Shown: positions 8,859-16,982 of the stretch, piece after piece
Position numbering within the stretch: position 1 is the stretch's first letter
Layout: the number at the start of each line of letters is the position of its first letter
NCBI GenBank assembly: GCA_031296915.1
Contig: JAVDPC010000026.1
Coordinates: 1-50,017, forward strand
DNA from: Cerasicoccus frondis
Lineage (GTDB): Bacteria; Verrucomicrobiota; Verrucomicrobiia; Opitutales; Cerasicoccaceae
Length of the DNA: 50,017 nt
Direction: 5' to 3'
Made by a program: the position numbers and the translations under genes
The notes under the pieces: generated by a model
Database searches by the model: none
Told to the model about the DNA's origin: nothing
Seen by the model: only the letters and a program-made list of their open reading frames with translations

Positions 8859-9347
8859 TTACAATGCTTCGAATTCGACAACGGTGATGCGCTGCTTGGC
8901 GGCGTCTGCCGGGCGCCAGAACCAGCCTTTGGGGTCCCAGGTCTGGGCGAACGATAATTCGCTGGTCAATTGCTTGTAATCAGCCAGCGCGAGCTTGGAT
9001 TCGCCTTTGGCTTCGTAGGCTTGCCCACGAATGAACAGGCAGGTGCCGACGTCGTTCAGCGCCCAAAATGAAGATGCGGTTTCCTTCGGCGCGGCGTCGG
9101 TGAGGCCGGCCTGCATTTCCTTGGCCTGAGCGGCGTACATCTCGATGCACTTGCTGGTGTAGTCGATCGCGAGGTCGTAATTCTTCTGGCCCAGCGCGTC
9201 CCATGCTTTTGAGGTCAGGGTTTCCGAGCTGAAATTACCGTAGTCCGGTGCGGGCGCGCCTGCCTCTTGGGCGAAGCTGTTTAGAGCCAGCAGCATGCTG
9301 GCGAAGGTGAGGAGCAAAAGGGATTTAATCGGGTAACTTGTTTTCAT
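8859..9347 (-). CDS. Exported TPR-like protein
   Basis: The 162-residue protein has a signal peptide (MKTSYPIKSLLLLTFASMLL, cleaved near SFA-QE). Its helical mature part contains TPR-like pairs: KAWDALGQKNYDLAIDYTSK at about 47-66 and RGQAYEAKGESKLALADYKQ at about 107-126. The C-terminus has conserved-looking aromatics (WDPKGWFWRPADAAKQRI). Short exported proteins of this kind are common in Verrucomicrobiota, sometimes under misleading names such as 'beta-glucanase precursor'; nothing here shows catalysis. It probably serves as a periplasmic scaffold. It precedes the giant prepilin-like gene in the same direction, separated by 102 bases and a hairpin. The operator-like site at 9393-9409 is 46 bases upstream of its ATG. 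Confidence 0.6.
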   Translation of the reverse strand: MKTSYPIKSLLLLTFASMLLALNSFAQEAGAPAPDYGNFSSETLTSKAWDALGQKNYDLAIDYTSKCIEMYAAQAKEMQAGLTDAAPKETASSFWALNDVGTCLFIRGQAYEAKGESKLALADYKQLTSELSFAQTWDPKGWFWRPADAAKQRITVVEFEAL

Positions 9348-9392
9348 GGAACATTACGGTGCTCCGATTTTTGAAGGGGGTCAAGTTTATTA

Positions 9393-9409
9393 ATACAATT
9401 TTATGCAAC
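9393..9409 (-). promoter_or_regulatory. LacI-type operator-like site upstream of the TPR/prepilin-like operon
   Basis: The minus strand reads GTTGCATAAAATTGTAT, which differs from the best sites by two or three bases. It sits 46 bases upstream of the ATG at 9347 in a 252-base gap that otherwise holds only AT-rich promoter-like DNA and the hairpin at 9541-9560. It implies that the prepilin-like operon belongs to the glucan regulon. This is inference from motif similarity. Confidence 0.45.
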
Positions 9410-9540
9410 TTTTGTGATTTTTAATGCCGAATTAGGCAGTGATTCCGTGCAATTTTCATGTCTGGCTTGATGATTTACTTCGACTCAAATCCGCTCGAAA
9501 TCACCGCTTTTCGCCAGTAAGTTAATGCCAAGAAGTAGAG

Positions 9541-9560
9541 GCTAATTATGTGCAATTAGC
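9541..9560 (-). terminator. Possible weak terminator of the LacI gene
   Basis: GCTAATT and AATTAGC form a 7-bp stem with a 6-base loop, about 40 bases beyond the LacI stop. The stem is AT-rich and there is no proper T-run, so terminator activity is uncertain. Confidence 0.3.
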
Positions 9561-9599
9561 TGTTTTGTCGGTATTTGGCTGCTGCGGCAGCGCGGACGA

Positions 9600-10664
9600 T
9601 TAGAGTGAGTAGGCGCGTGGCTTTTCGAGGGTTTGGCCATCAAGTAACTGACAGCTCATGAGGATGTGCTGAGAGGGGCCAAATCGCTTTTTGAGCAGGT
9701 CGTTCAGTCGCTTAGCGGCTGCGTATCCGATATTGCGATAGGGAATTTGGATGGTGCTCAGTTCCTCGGTTTCTTTGGGCGCAGGAATGCCGTCGAAGCC
9801 AGTTATAGATACGTCTTGCGGGGTGCGAATGCCGCGTTTTTTGAGTTCGCGAATGAGATCGTAGGCCTGGTGGTCGGCGGCGCAAACGTAGGCAGTAACG
9901 CCATCTCGAATGCGCTCGGCGGCGAGATCAAAGCTGTCTTCCAGCGATACGGTATTGCGTGGCTGGGCGTTAATCAGATCTCGCTCAACAATGGGCAGAT
10001 CCAGTTGGGTCATCTTCTCGGTGTAAGCGCCAAATCTGCGGAGTGACCAACTGGCTTCAGTGGGATAGGCTTTGGTGTAAAACCCGATTCGGCGATGTCC
10101 CAAGTTGTGCAATTTGTTTATCAGCAACGCGATGCCTTGGTAGTGATTGACGTCAACGCAATCGAGTTCGCCAGAGTTGCGCTGCTCCACCAAAGACACG
10201 CAGGGCATGCGAATGAGCAGTTCATCGATGACCGGCTTGGGGAATGGATAGAGCAGCAGTAGGCCGGACCAGTGTCGGCCAACTGTGTTGAAGAGGTCCT
10301 TGTAGGTCGCGTGGTTAATGGACTGAATGTCTGGGTCGACGAAGTGTACGGACACGCCGACTTTGGCCAGTTGGCAATACTCGGAAACGCCTTTGAGTAG
10401 CAGTCGGCCTGGGCTTTCGTAGTCCATGCGATGATACTCCTCTTCCTTGGAGCAGATGAGCACGCCGAATATGGGGCGAGTGCGTTTTTTGCCCGACTGC
10501 GAGGTGCGCATGGAAATGTGGTTGTAGCCCATGCGGGAGGCCAGCTCGAATACGCGCGCGCGAGTTTCAGGGTTGATGCCGGGGTGGTTGGTGAAGCAAC
10601 GGGAAACGGTTGCACGGGATAGATCCAGGGCGTCGGCTATCGCTTGCTGATTGATTTGTTTCAT
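9600..10664 (-). CDS. LacI-family transcriptional regulator
   Basis: The 354-residue protein begins with a LacI-type helix-turn-helix (MKQINQQAIADALDLSRATV, then SRCFTNHPGINPETRARVFE, residues 1-40) and the hinge-helix region. A periplasmic-binding-protein-like sensor domain follows (about 65-345), with landmarks such as HRRIGFY and DVSITGFDGIPAPKETEELS. Family members bind short palindromes and release or bind DNA in response to a sugar. It lies at the centre of the glucan locus and is divergent from the GH-A glycosidase gene. Operator-like sites at 10699-10715 and 10746-10762 fill the shared promoter region, so autoregulation and control of the flanking operons are likely. The effector is unknown; a short beta-glucan or glucose is the contextual guess. 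Confidence 0.9.
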   Translation of the reverse strand: MKQINQQAIADALDLSRATVSRCFTNHPGINPETRARVFELASRMGYNHISMRTSQSGKKRTRPIFGVLICSKEEEYHRMDYESPGRLLLKGVSEYCQLAKVGVSVHFVDPDIQSINHATYKDLFNTVGRHWSGLLLLYPFPKPVIDELLIRMPCVSLVEQRNSGELDCVDVNHYQGIALLINKLHNLGHRRIGFYTKAYPTEASWSLRRFGAYTEKMTQLDLPIVERDLINAQPRNTVSLEDSFDLAAERIRDGVTAYVCAADHQAYDLIRELKKRGIRTPQDVSITGFDGIPAPKETEELSTIQIPYRNIGYAAAKRLNDLLKKRFGPSQHILMSCQLLDGQTLEKPRAYSL

Positions 10665-10698
10665 ATATAATTACGTTAGTCGATGTTCCTGAACTATT

Positions 10699-10715
10699 TT
10701 GCGATTTAATGCAAC
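10699..10715 (-). promoter_or_regulatory. LacI-type operator-like site, lacI side
   Basis: The minus strand reads GTTGCATTAAATCGCAA, 35 bases upstream of the LacI ATG. TTGCA/TGCAA-type arms with six-base spacing match the other sites in the window. Its position suits negative autoregulation. Confidence 0.55.
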
Positions 10716-10732
10716 TAAATCATTTTACAGCC

Positions 10733-10760
10733 TTGACAATCTATTGTGCAATTCTATGCA
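10733..10760 (+). promoter_or_regulatory. Sigma70-like promoter for the GH-A glycosidase operon
   Basis: TTGACA (10733-10738) and TATGCA (10755-10760) are separated by 16 bases. The -10 hexamer lies inside the operator-like site 10746-10762, the classic geometry for repression. A start near 10767 would leave almost no leader before the ATG at 10769 and a short one before the ATG at 10793. Confidence 0.5.
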
Positions 10761-10762
10761 AT
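10746..10762 (+). promoter_or_regulatory. LacI-type operator-like site overlapping the -10 box
   Basis: The site reads GTGCAATTCTATGCAAT; its complement, ATTGCATAGAATTGCAC, aligns with the other sites. It covers the predicted -10 hexamer of the glycosidase operon and is 47 bases from the sister site at 10699. Confidence 0.5.
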
Positions 10763-10768
10763 TTAAGC

Positions 10769-12085
10769 ATGAAGCAAATCCCGTTGCGTCGTATGACCCC
10801 TTATAAGTTGATTTCCCTTATCGTATTCACTGCAACATTGTGCGCAGGCCAGTTGCTTGCCGCCAGCAATGTGGAGATAAAAGAGACTGCTCCGCATCAA
10901 TTTGAGCTGTTGGTGGATGGTAAGCCGTTTTTCGCCAATGGCGTTGGCGGCTACAATAATTTGCCCATGCTGAAGAAAATGGGCGGCAACTGTTTCCGGA
11001 CTTGGGGCATTGAGTCGCTGGAGGAGCGGATCGATGGCAAGCCGCTGCTCGATTACGCCCACGACTTGGGTCTCATGGTGGTTGTCGGCATCTGGCTGGG
11101 CCATGAGCGGCACGGCTTTGATTACTCGGATCAAAAACAACTGCGCAAACAGCGAAACGATGTAGAAGCTGCCGTGCGCAAATACAAAGACCACCCGGCA
11201 ATTCTCATGTGGGGATTGGGCAATGAGATGGAAGGCCCCATTTCCGATGGCAGTGAAGTCCGCATTTGGAAGGAGCTAAACCGGCTAGCCAAAATCGTGA
11301 AAGACGAAGATCCGAATCATCCAGTGATGACAGTCATTGCGGGCATTGGCGGAGAGAAAGTGAAGAACATCATCAAATACTATCCAGAGATCGATGTGCT
11401 GGGCGTTAACGCCTACGCCAGCGCGCCGGGCGTTGGCGGTGGCTTGGTCGAGCAGGGTTGGAAAAAGCCATTCATGCTGACTGAGTTTGGGCCCAGTGGG
11501 CATTGGGAAGTCGGGCACACGTCGTGGGGCGCGCCGATCGAACCGACCAGCCGAGAAAAGGCGGCCTCGTATTTTGCCACGCAAAAGCGAGTGATCGAGG
11601 ACGGGCAGGGCATGTGCCTGGGGACATTCGCCTTTCTTTGGAGTCACAAGCAGGAAACCACCTCCACTTGGTACGGCATGTTTTTACCGAGTGGCGAAAA
11701 ACTCGGTACAGTTGACGCGATGAGCTATGCGTGGAACGGCGAGTTTCCGAGCAACCGCAGCCCGAAGCTAATTTCCTTGTCCTCCCCGGCGGACCAAAAG
11801 CGGGTGAAGCGCAATTCAATGCAGACTGCGCAAGTCGATGTGCAGGACGCCGAGGGGGACCCTCTTGATATTCAATGGATCGTCACGGCCGAGAGCACGG
11901 ACCGCCAGACTGGCGGCGACCATGAAGCCACGCCGCCATCTTTTCCAGAGCTGGTTGCGCGTAACGGTGGCGAACGTGTGGAATTCCGCGCCCCGTCGAA
12001 ATCCGGCGCTTATCGACTGTTTGTTTATATCCGCGACAATGCGGGTGGCGCCGCAACGGCCAACTTCCCCTTCTACGTCGAGTAA
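10769..12085 (+). CDS. Secreted GH-A clan (GH2 TIM-barrel-like) glycoside hydrolase
   Basis: A signal peptide (about residues 9-32, ending CAGQLLAAS) is followed by a TIM-barrel glycosidase. The motif WGLGNEMEG places a typical GH-A acid/base Glu at residue 153. MLTEFGPSG places the nucleophile Glu at residue 239. The early segment FELLVDGKPFFANGVGGYN resembles the start of GH2 barrel domains without the usual N-terminal sandwich. A C-terminal beta-sandwich (about 330-435) resembles a PKD/Ig-like module. Substrate specificity cannot be read from sequence; its place in the locus suggests a beta-glucan or its oligosaccharides. An ATG at 10793 (MTPYKLISLIVF) also gives a good signal peptide and fits the promoter better. 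A frame start at 10709 is unlikely because it would put the operator inside the gene. Downstream genes follow in tight order. Confidence 0.7.
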   Translation: MKQIPLRRMTPYKLISLIVFTATLCAGQLLAASNVEIKETAPHQFELLVDGKPFFANGVGGYNNLPMLKKMGGNCFRTWGIESLEERIDGKPLLDYAHDLGLMVVVGIWLGHERHGFDYSDQKQLRKQRNDVEAAVRKYKDHPAILMWGLGNEMEGPISDGSEVRIWKELNRLAKIVKDEDPNHPVMTVIAGIGGEKVKNIIKYYPEIDVLGVNAYASAPGVGGGLVEQGWKKPFMLTEFGPSGHWEVGHTSWGAPIEPTSREKAASYFATQKRVIEDGQGMCLGTFAFLWSHKQETTSTWYGMFLPSGEKLGTVDAMSYAWNGEFPSNRSPKLISLSSPADQKRVKRNSMQTAQVDVQDAEGDPLDIQWIVTAESTDRQTGGDHEATPPSFPELVARNGGERVEFRAPSKSGAYRLFVYIRDNAGGAATANFPFYVE

Positions 12086-12109
12086 CCCTACTCAGAGACC
12101 CCAGACATC

Positions 12110-15100
12110 ATGATTACTGATACGCTTCCCGCCTCCAGGGTTGGGGCTGATGAGCGCGTTGTTGGCGCTCCGGCCAATGCGCCCAAGATGGTTTCCATTG
12201 ATGGCGAACGCTTTGTCGCTATCGAGCAAGCTGAGCAAATGCCGCCGTTTTTCCTGACCATGGTCAGTGCGACGAATCATTGGTTTTTTGTCAGCAGCCA
12301 GGGCCCCTTGACTGCAGGTCGTGGCTCCCCGGACACCGCGTTGTTTCCATACTACACGGTCGACAAGATCATGGACAATTGGAACACGACGGGCCCGCAA
12401 ACGATCATCCAGCTGGGCCAGGCGCGTTGGGAGCCTTTCACGCCCTATGCGGCGCGGCAGTTCAAAATCGAGCGCCGCCTGCTCAAGAGCATGAACAGTG
12501 ACTCGCTGATTTTTGAAGAGACCAACCGTAGCCTGAATCTTCGCTTTAGTTACCGTTGGCGCACTTCGGAACGCTTTGGTTTCATCCGTACGGCGACGTT
12601 GCAAAATCTGTCCACGAAAGCGCTGTCGCTGGACGTGGTGGACGGGTTGGAAAACTACCTGCCGGCGGGCATCGATGAGCGAACGCAGAATGTCTATAGC
12701 TGCCTGGGCGATGCCTATAAGCTCACCGAAATTGACGCCGACGACAGCCTGCAAGTTCACCGCATGGCTTCGGGATTGACGGATGAGGCTGCGCCGATGG
12801 AAGTGCTGCGCGCAACGACGGTGTGGTCGCATGGGTGGCCAGAGAGCCAAGTGCTGGGCCGTCGCGCGAGTGCGCTGGACTTCCTCGAAGGGCGCCCGGT
12901 TCATGAGCCTTCACAGATCCGGGCCGTGCGAGGCGCCTACTTTAATGCTGGTCGGATTCTACTTGAGCCTGGTGATGAAAAGTCCTGGAGCCAGATCGCG
13001 GAAATCATGCAGAGCCAATCCGCAGTTGCGACGCTTAAGTCCCAACTTAAGCGCCCTGATCAGTTGTGGGAACAGGTTGTAGAAGACGTGGATGCTGGTA
13101 GCCAGGCATTGGAAAGGCTCATCGCGTCGGCGGATGGCTGTCAATTGACTGCCGATGCAGCTTACTGCGCACATCATCGATCGAATGTGTTGTTTAACAT
13201 TATGCGAGGCGGTGCTTTTGTAGACAATTACAGGATCGATACCAAGCTGCTCATCGAGTCGATTCGGCAAAACAAGAAGACACTCAACGCGGTCGAAGAA
13301 GCTTGGTTGTCTTCGCTTAAAGAAAGCATTACCTATCCGGAGTTGATTGAACTGGCGGAGGGCGACGCGAGTGATGACTTGGCGAGGCTTTGCCGTGAGC
13401 ATCTGCCTTTGATTTTTAGCCGTCGTCATGGTGACCCAAGCCGTCCTTGGAATCGATTCCACATTAAAACAAAAGATGCGCAGGGGCGTGATGTGGTTGG
13501 CTTTGAGGGCAACTGGCGCGACATTTTTCAAAACTGGGAGGCGCTGGCTTACAGTTACCCGCATTTCAATGACGCCTTCCTGCACAAGTTTCTCAACGCT
13601 TCGACTGCCGATGGTTACAACCCGTATCGGATCACTGCGCAGGGGCTGGATTTCGAAAAGCCTGACCCAGACGACCCCTGGGCGTCGATTGGTTACTGGG
13701 GCGATCATCAGATCATTTATTTGCTCAAGTTGCTTGAATTTGCCGAGCGCTTGGATGGGCCGGGCTTTCGCGACAAGCTACACGAAGCGGGGTACGTCTT
13801 TGCAGATTCGCCATACGAGATTAAATCATTTACGGAACTGACGCGCGACCCCAATCACTCGATTCGGTTCAATTGGGAACGCGATAAAGCTATTGAGTCG
13901 CGCGTTGCCGAGGTGGGCGCCGATGGAAAATTATTACACGGCGATGATGGCGGCTTGCGGCGTGTTAGCCTGATGGAAAAGCTGTTGATTCCTGCACTGG
14001 TGAAGCTCAGTAACTATTGTCCGGGCGGCGGCGTTTGGATGAATACGCAGCGTCCGGAATGGAACGACGCCAACAATGCCTTGGCGGGGTGGGGGCTGTC
14101 GATGGTGACGACCGCTTACCTGCATCGTTACTTGCTCTTCCTGCGTAAAGTGGTGAGTGAAGGTTCGGGCGCCTATACGTGCAGCGAGTCCGTGGCGGAG
14201 CTGCTTTGTTCGCAGAAGAACGCCCTTGCTGCAGCGCCTTTAGATGCGCAGATGGACGATGCCCGGCGCTACGCTTTGCTGCGTGAGTTGGGTGAGGCTG
14301 GCGAAGCTTACCGGGAGCGAGTTTACGCGGGTAACTTTGGATCGCAAAGTGAAGTTGAACCGGCTGATCTGAACGCTTGGATTGACCAGGCTATTCGGCG
14401 TTTGGAAGGCGCAATTCGCCTGAACCAGCGAGCCGATGGCTTGTTTCATGCCTACAATACCTTGAGCTTGGATCTGGATGCGGAAACCGCAAGCATTGGA
14501 CATCTGGGCGAAATGCTGGAAGGGCAGGTCGCGGTGCTGAGTGCGGGTGTCTTGAATTCGCACGAAGCATTGACGGTCCTACAGGCGCTGCAGGAAAGCC
14601 AGCTCTATTGCCCCGAGCGCAACAGCTACATTTTGTATGCGGATAAGGAGATTCCGGAATTTCTCAATGTCGGCCAGGCGTCGAGCGATGCCGTGGAGGC
14701 GATTCCGTTACTCGCAAAACTTCTGGAGCAAGGCGACAGCTCGATCATTGAACGCTCGCCCAGTGAAGGCTGTTGTCGCTTTCATGCGCGACTCGCCAAT
14801 CGCTTTGAGCTTGAAGCCGTGTTAAATGACTTTGCATCGCAAAGTGAATATGCCGAATTAGTTGCGCAGGATCGCAACGCGGTGCATGCACTGTACGAGA
14901 ATGCTTTTAATCACCGGGGCTTTACCGGGCGCAGTGGGTCGATGTTTGCCTACGAAGGCTTGGGAAGCATCTATTGGCACATGGTGTCCAAGCTGATGCT
15001 GGCTGTGGCGGAGTTGGCGCTCGAAGCTGCTGGAGTCGATGAATCAGCTTACGCAGAATTGGAGCGTCGCTACTATGCGATACAGGGCGGGTTGGGCTTT

Positions 15101-15562
15101 CGTAAATCCGCACTCGACTACGGGGCTTTCCCAGCCGACGCGTATTCGCATACACCGGCGCATGCTGGCGCCCAGCAACCCGGACTGACCGGCATGGTCA
15201 AGGAAGGCATCCTGGCGCGCTTTGCGGAGCTGGGCGTAAGCTATCGCGATCAGTGCATTCATTTTGAGCCAAAGTTACTTTGCAATGCAGAGTTTATGAG
15301 GCAAGGCGCTGGTTGCCGCGTATTGAGTGTGGATGGCATGGCTCGCGGTTTGAGCATTCCGCCGCAAGGGCTGCTTTTTACCTTGGCGCAAACGCCGATT
15401 ATCTATCAGCGAACTGAACGTAAGTCGACTTTGATTCAAGTCTGCCATGTGGATGGCGCCGTGGCCGTTGTTCATGATCATAAGTTGCCGCGTGGCGTGG
15501 CGGCAGACATCCTGAATCGCAGTGGGAATATCGACCACATTGTGGTGAAGCTGCCAGCTTAG
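12110..15562 (+). CDS. Large GH94/GH149-like (alpha/alpha)6 enzyme, probable cytoplasmic glucan phosphorylase
   Basis: The 1150-residue protein has no signal peptide and is predicted to be cytoplasmic. An N-terminal beta-sandwich (HWFFVSSQGPLTAGRGSPD and FPYYTVDKI, about 55-85) precedes a long helical catalytic region with FEGNWRDIFQNWEAL, NASTADGYNPYRI and IGYWGDHQIIYLLKLLEFAE. Around residues 640-665 lies NTQRPEWNDANNALAGWG; D653 in WND matches the position of the catalytic Asp in GH94-type phosphorylases (DWND). Families GH149 and GH161, known beta-1,3-glucan phosphorylases of ~1100 residues, fit the length and context best. I cannot choose the family without a search. It begins 24 bases after the GH-A gene and 25 before the GPH symporter, suggesting that imported oligosaccharides are split by phosphate inside the cell. 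Confidence 0.6.
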   Translation: MITDTLPASRVGADERVVGAPANAPKMVSIDGERFVAIEQAEQMPPFFLTMVSATNHWFFVSSQGPLTAGRGSPDTALFPYYTVDKIMDNWNTTGPQTIIQLGQARWEPFTPYAARQFKIERRLLKSMNSDSLIFEETNRSLNLRFSYRWRTSERFGFIRTATLQNLSTKALSLDVVDGLENYLPAGIDERTQNVYSCLGDAYKLTEIDADDSLQVHRMASGLTDEAAPMEVLRATTVWSHGWPESQVLGRRASALDFLEGRPVHEPSQIRAVRGAYFNAGRILLEPGDEKSWSQIAEIMQSQSAVATLKSQLKRPDQLWEQVVEDVDAGSQALERLIASADGCQLTADAAYCAHHRSNVLFNIMRGGAFVDNYRIDTKLLIESIRQNKKTLNAVEEAWLSSLKESITYPELIELAEGDASDDLARLCREHLPLIFSRRHGDPSRPWNRFHIKTKDAQGRDVVGFEGNWRDIFQNWEALAYSYPHFNDAFLHKFLNASTADGYNPYRITAQGLDFEKPDPDDPWASIGYWGDHQIIYLLKLLEFAERLDGPGFRDKLHEAGYVFADSPYEIKSFTELTRDPNHSIRFNWERDKAIESRVAEVGADGKLLHGDDGGLRRVSLMEKLLIPALVKLSNYCPGGGVWMNTQRPEWNDANNALAGWGLSMVTTAYLHRYLLFLRKVVSEGSGAYTCSESVAELLCSQKNALAAAPLDAQMDDARRYALLRELGEAGEAYRERVYAGNFGSQSEVEPADLNAWIDQAIRRLEGAIRLNQRADGLFHAYNTLSLDLDAETASIGHLGEMLEGQVAVLSAGVLNSHEALTVLQALQESQLYCPERNSYILYADKEIPEFLNVGQASSDAVEAIPLLAKLLEQGDSSIIERSPSEGCCRFHARLANRFELEAVLNDFASQSEYAELVAQDRNAVHALYENAFNHRGFTGRSGSMFAYEGLGSIYWHMVSKLMLAVAELALEAAGVDESAYAELERRYYAIQGGLGFRKSALDYGAFPADAYSHTPAHAGAQQPGLTGMVKEGILARFAELGVSYRDQCIHFEPKLLCNAEFMRQGAGCRVLSVDGMARGLSIPPQGLLFTLAQTPIIYQRTERKSTLIQVCHVDGAVAVVHDHKLPRGVAADILNRSGNIDHIVVKLPA

Positions 15563-15587
15563 TCTCCTCTGAAAACCTCCCCCCTTT

Positions 15588-16976
15588 ATGAGCGAGTCAG
15601 CATCACTTTCGATTCGGGAAAAAGTCGGATACGCTTTTGGCGACACGGCCTCGAATATATTCTTTCAGTTTGTTAACATCTTTCTGCTGTATTACTACAC
15701 GGATGTGTTCGGACTGGCGCCAGCGGCAGTTGGCGCAATGTTCGTTGCGGCTCGTTTTTGGGACGCGATCAACGATCCCTTGATGGGCGCATTGGCTGAC
15801 CGCACGAATACGCGATGGGGTAAATATCGCCCCTATCTGCTCTGGATGGCGATACCGTTTGGGTTGATGGGGTATCTGTGCTTTGCCAATCCAGACTTTA
15901 GCGAAACTGGTAAGCTAATCTATGCCTATGCGACCTACATCGGCCTCATGATGATCTACACCGCGATTAACGTGCCTTACTCGGCGCTGATGGGGGTGAT
16001 GACGCCTAGTTCGGTGGAGCGGACCAAGCTAGCCAGCTATCGCTTTGTCGGCGCATTTTCGGGCACACTACTTATTTCGTTGGGAGTGCGCCCGCTGGTG
16101 CGTGAGCTTGGCGACGGTGATGAGGCGTTGGGCTTCAAGTTGACGATGGGGCTGCTCTCAGTGGTGGCGATTGGCTTGTTTTTAATCACGTTCGCCTGGA
16201 CCAAGGAGCGTGTAAAGCCGCAGAGTGAGGAAGGCGTCAGTTTACGAAAAGACATTGCGTTTCTTTTTCGTAATCGGCCTTGGGTGATCATGGTCATTGC
16301 GGCGATTCTGACACTGTCTAACGTGGCGGTTCGCGGCGCGGTGACGGCGCATTTTTTCAAGTATTACATCGGTGACGACGGAGAAGCCGTATTCTGGTTC
16401 CTGGATAAAACGTCGTTGATGCTCACTTCCGGATCACTCGCATTTATCGTGGGAATTTTCTTTACGTCGTGGTTGAGCAAAACCTTTGGCAAACGAAATT
16501 CGTTGATGGCGCTTACGCTGCTGAACGGAGTGACTTTGCTGGCGTTTTATTTCATCCCTCCCGGCGCCTTTTACACCATGTTGGCAGTGAATGCACTGGG
16601 CAGTTTGTTGGCCGGTCCGACGCCCGCGCTGGTATGGGCAATTTATACCGATGTCGCTGATTACGGTGAATGGCGCTTTGGTCGACGTTCAACGGGGCTT
16701 GTGTTTTCCGCCGCCATGTTTGCGCAGAAAATGGGGCTGACGATCGGGGGAGGGCTGTCTGGCTGGTTGCTTGGCTGTTTTGGCTACGTTGCCAACCAGG
16801 AGCAAACGCCGGAAGCGATTCTTGGAATTCGTATGCTCTTTTCGATCTTACCAGGCTTGCTGGCCGTGGCCAATGGTGTTATCCTATTTTGGTATCCTTT
16901 ATCTGATCGTGAGGTTGCTGAAATTGAAGCGGATTTAAAAATCAAACGAGAATCAATTAATCCTGTAAACGCTTAA
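15588..16976 (+). CDS. GPH-family (MelB-like) glycoside:cation symporter
   Basis: The 462-residue MFS-type carrier has about 12 membrane segments. The family start EKVGYAFGDTASNIFFQFVN is followed by FWDAINDPLMGALADRT and RWGKYRPYLLW (about 58-88), which are hallmark GPH sequences. DVADYGEWRFGRRSTGL near residue 355 is also typical. GPH carriers move glycosides or oligosaccharides with sodium or protons. It sits between the phosphorylase-like gene and the GH30 gene, separated from them by 25 and 6 bases. Import of oligosaccharides for intracellular cleavage is therefore the likely job. Confidence 0.88.
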   Translation: MSESASLSIREKVGYAFGDTASNIFFQFVNIFLLYYYTDVFGLAPAAVGAMFVAARFWDAINDPLMGALADRTNTRWGKYRPYLLWMAIPFGLMGYLCFANPDFSETGKLIYAYATYIGLMMIYTAINVPYSALMGVMTPSSVERTKLASYRFVGAFSGTLLISLGVRPLVRELGDGDEALGFKLTMGLLSVVAIGLFLITFAWTKERVKPQSEEGVSLRKDIAFLFRNRPWVIMVIAAILTLSNVAVRGAVTAHFFKYYIGDDGEAVFWFLDKTSLMLTSGSLAFIVGIFFTSWLSKTFGKRNSLMALTLLNGVTLLAFYFIPPGAFYTMLAVNALGSLLAGPTPALVWAIYTDVADYGEWRFGRRSTGLVFSAAMFAQKMGLTIGGGLSGWLLGCFGYVANQEQTPEAILGIRMLFSILPGLLAVANGVILFWYPLSDREVAEIEADLKIKRESINPVNA

Positions 16977-16982
16977 TAGTAG

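Noticed and set aside
8859..9347. Beta-glucanase function for the small exported protein
   Set aside because: No glycosidase motif is present; the sequence is helical and TPR-like.
9444..9560. Two further operator copies (near 9446 and 9551)
   Set aside because: They contain TGCAATT half-sites but the arm spacing does not match the other sites.
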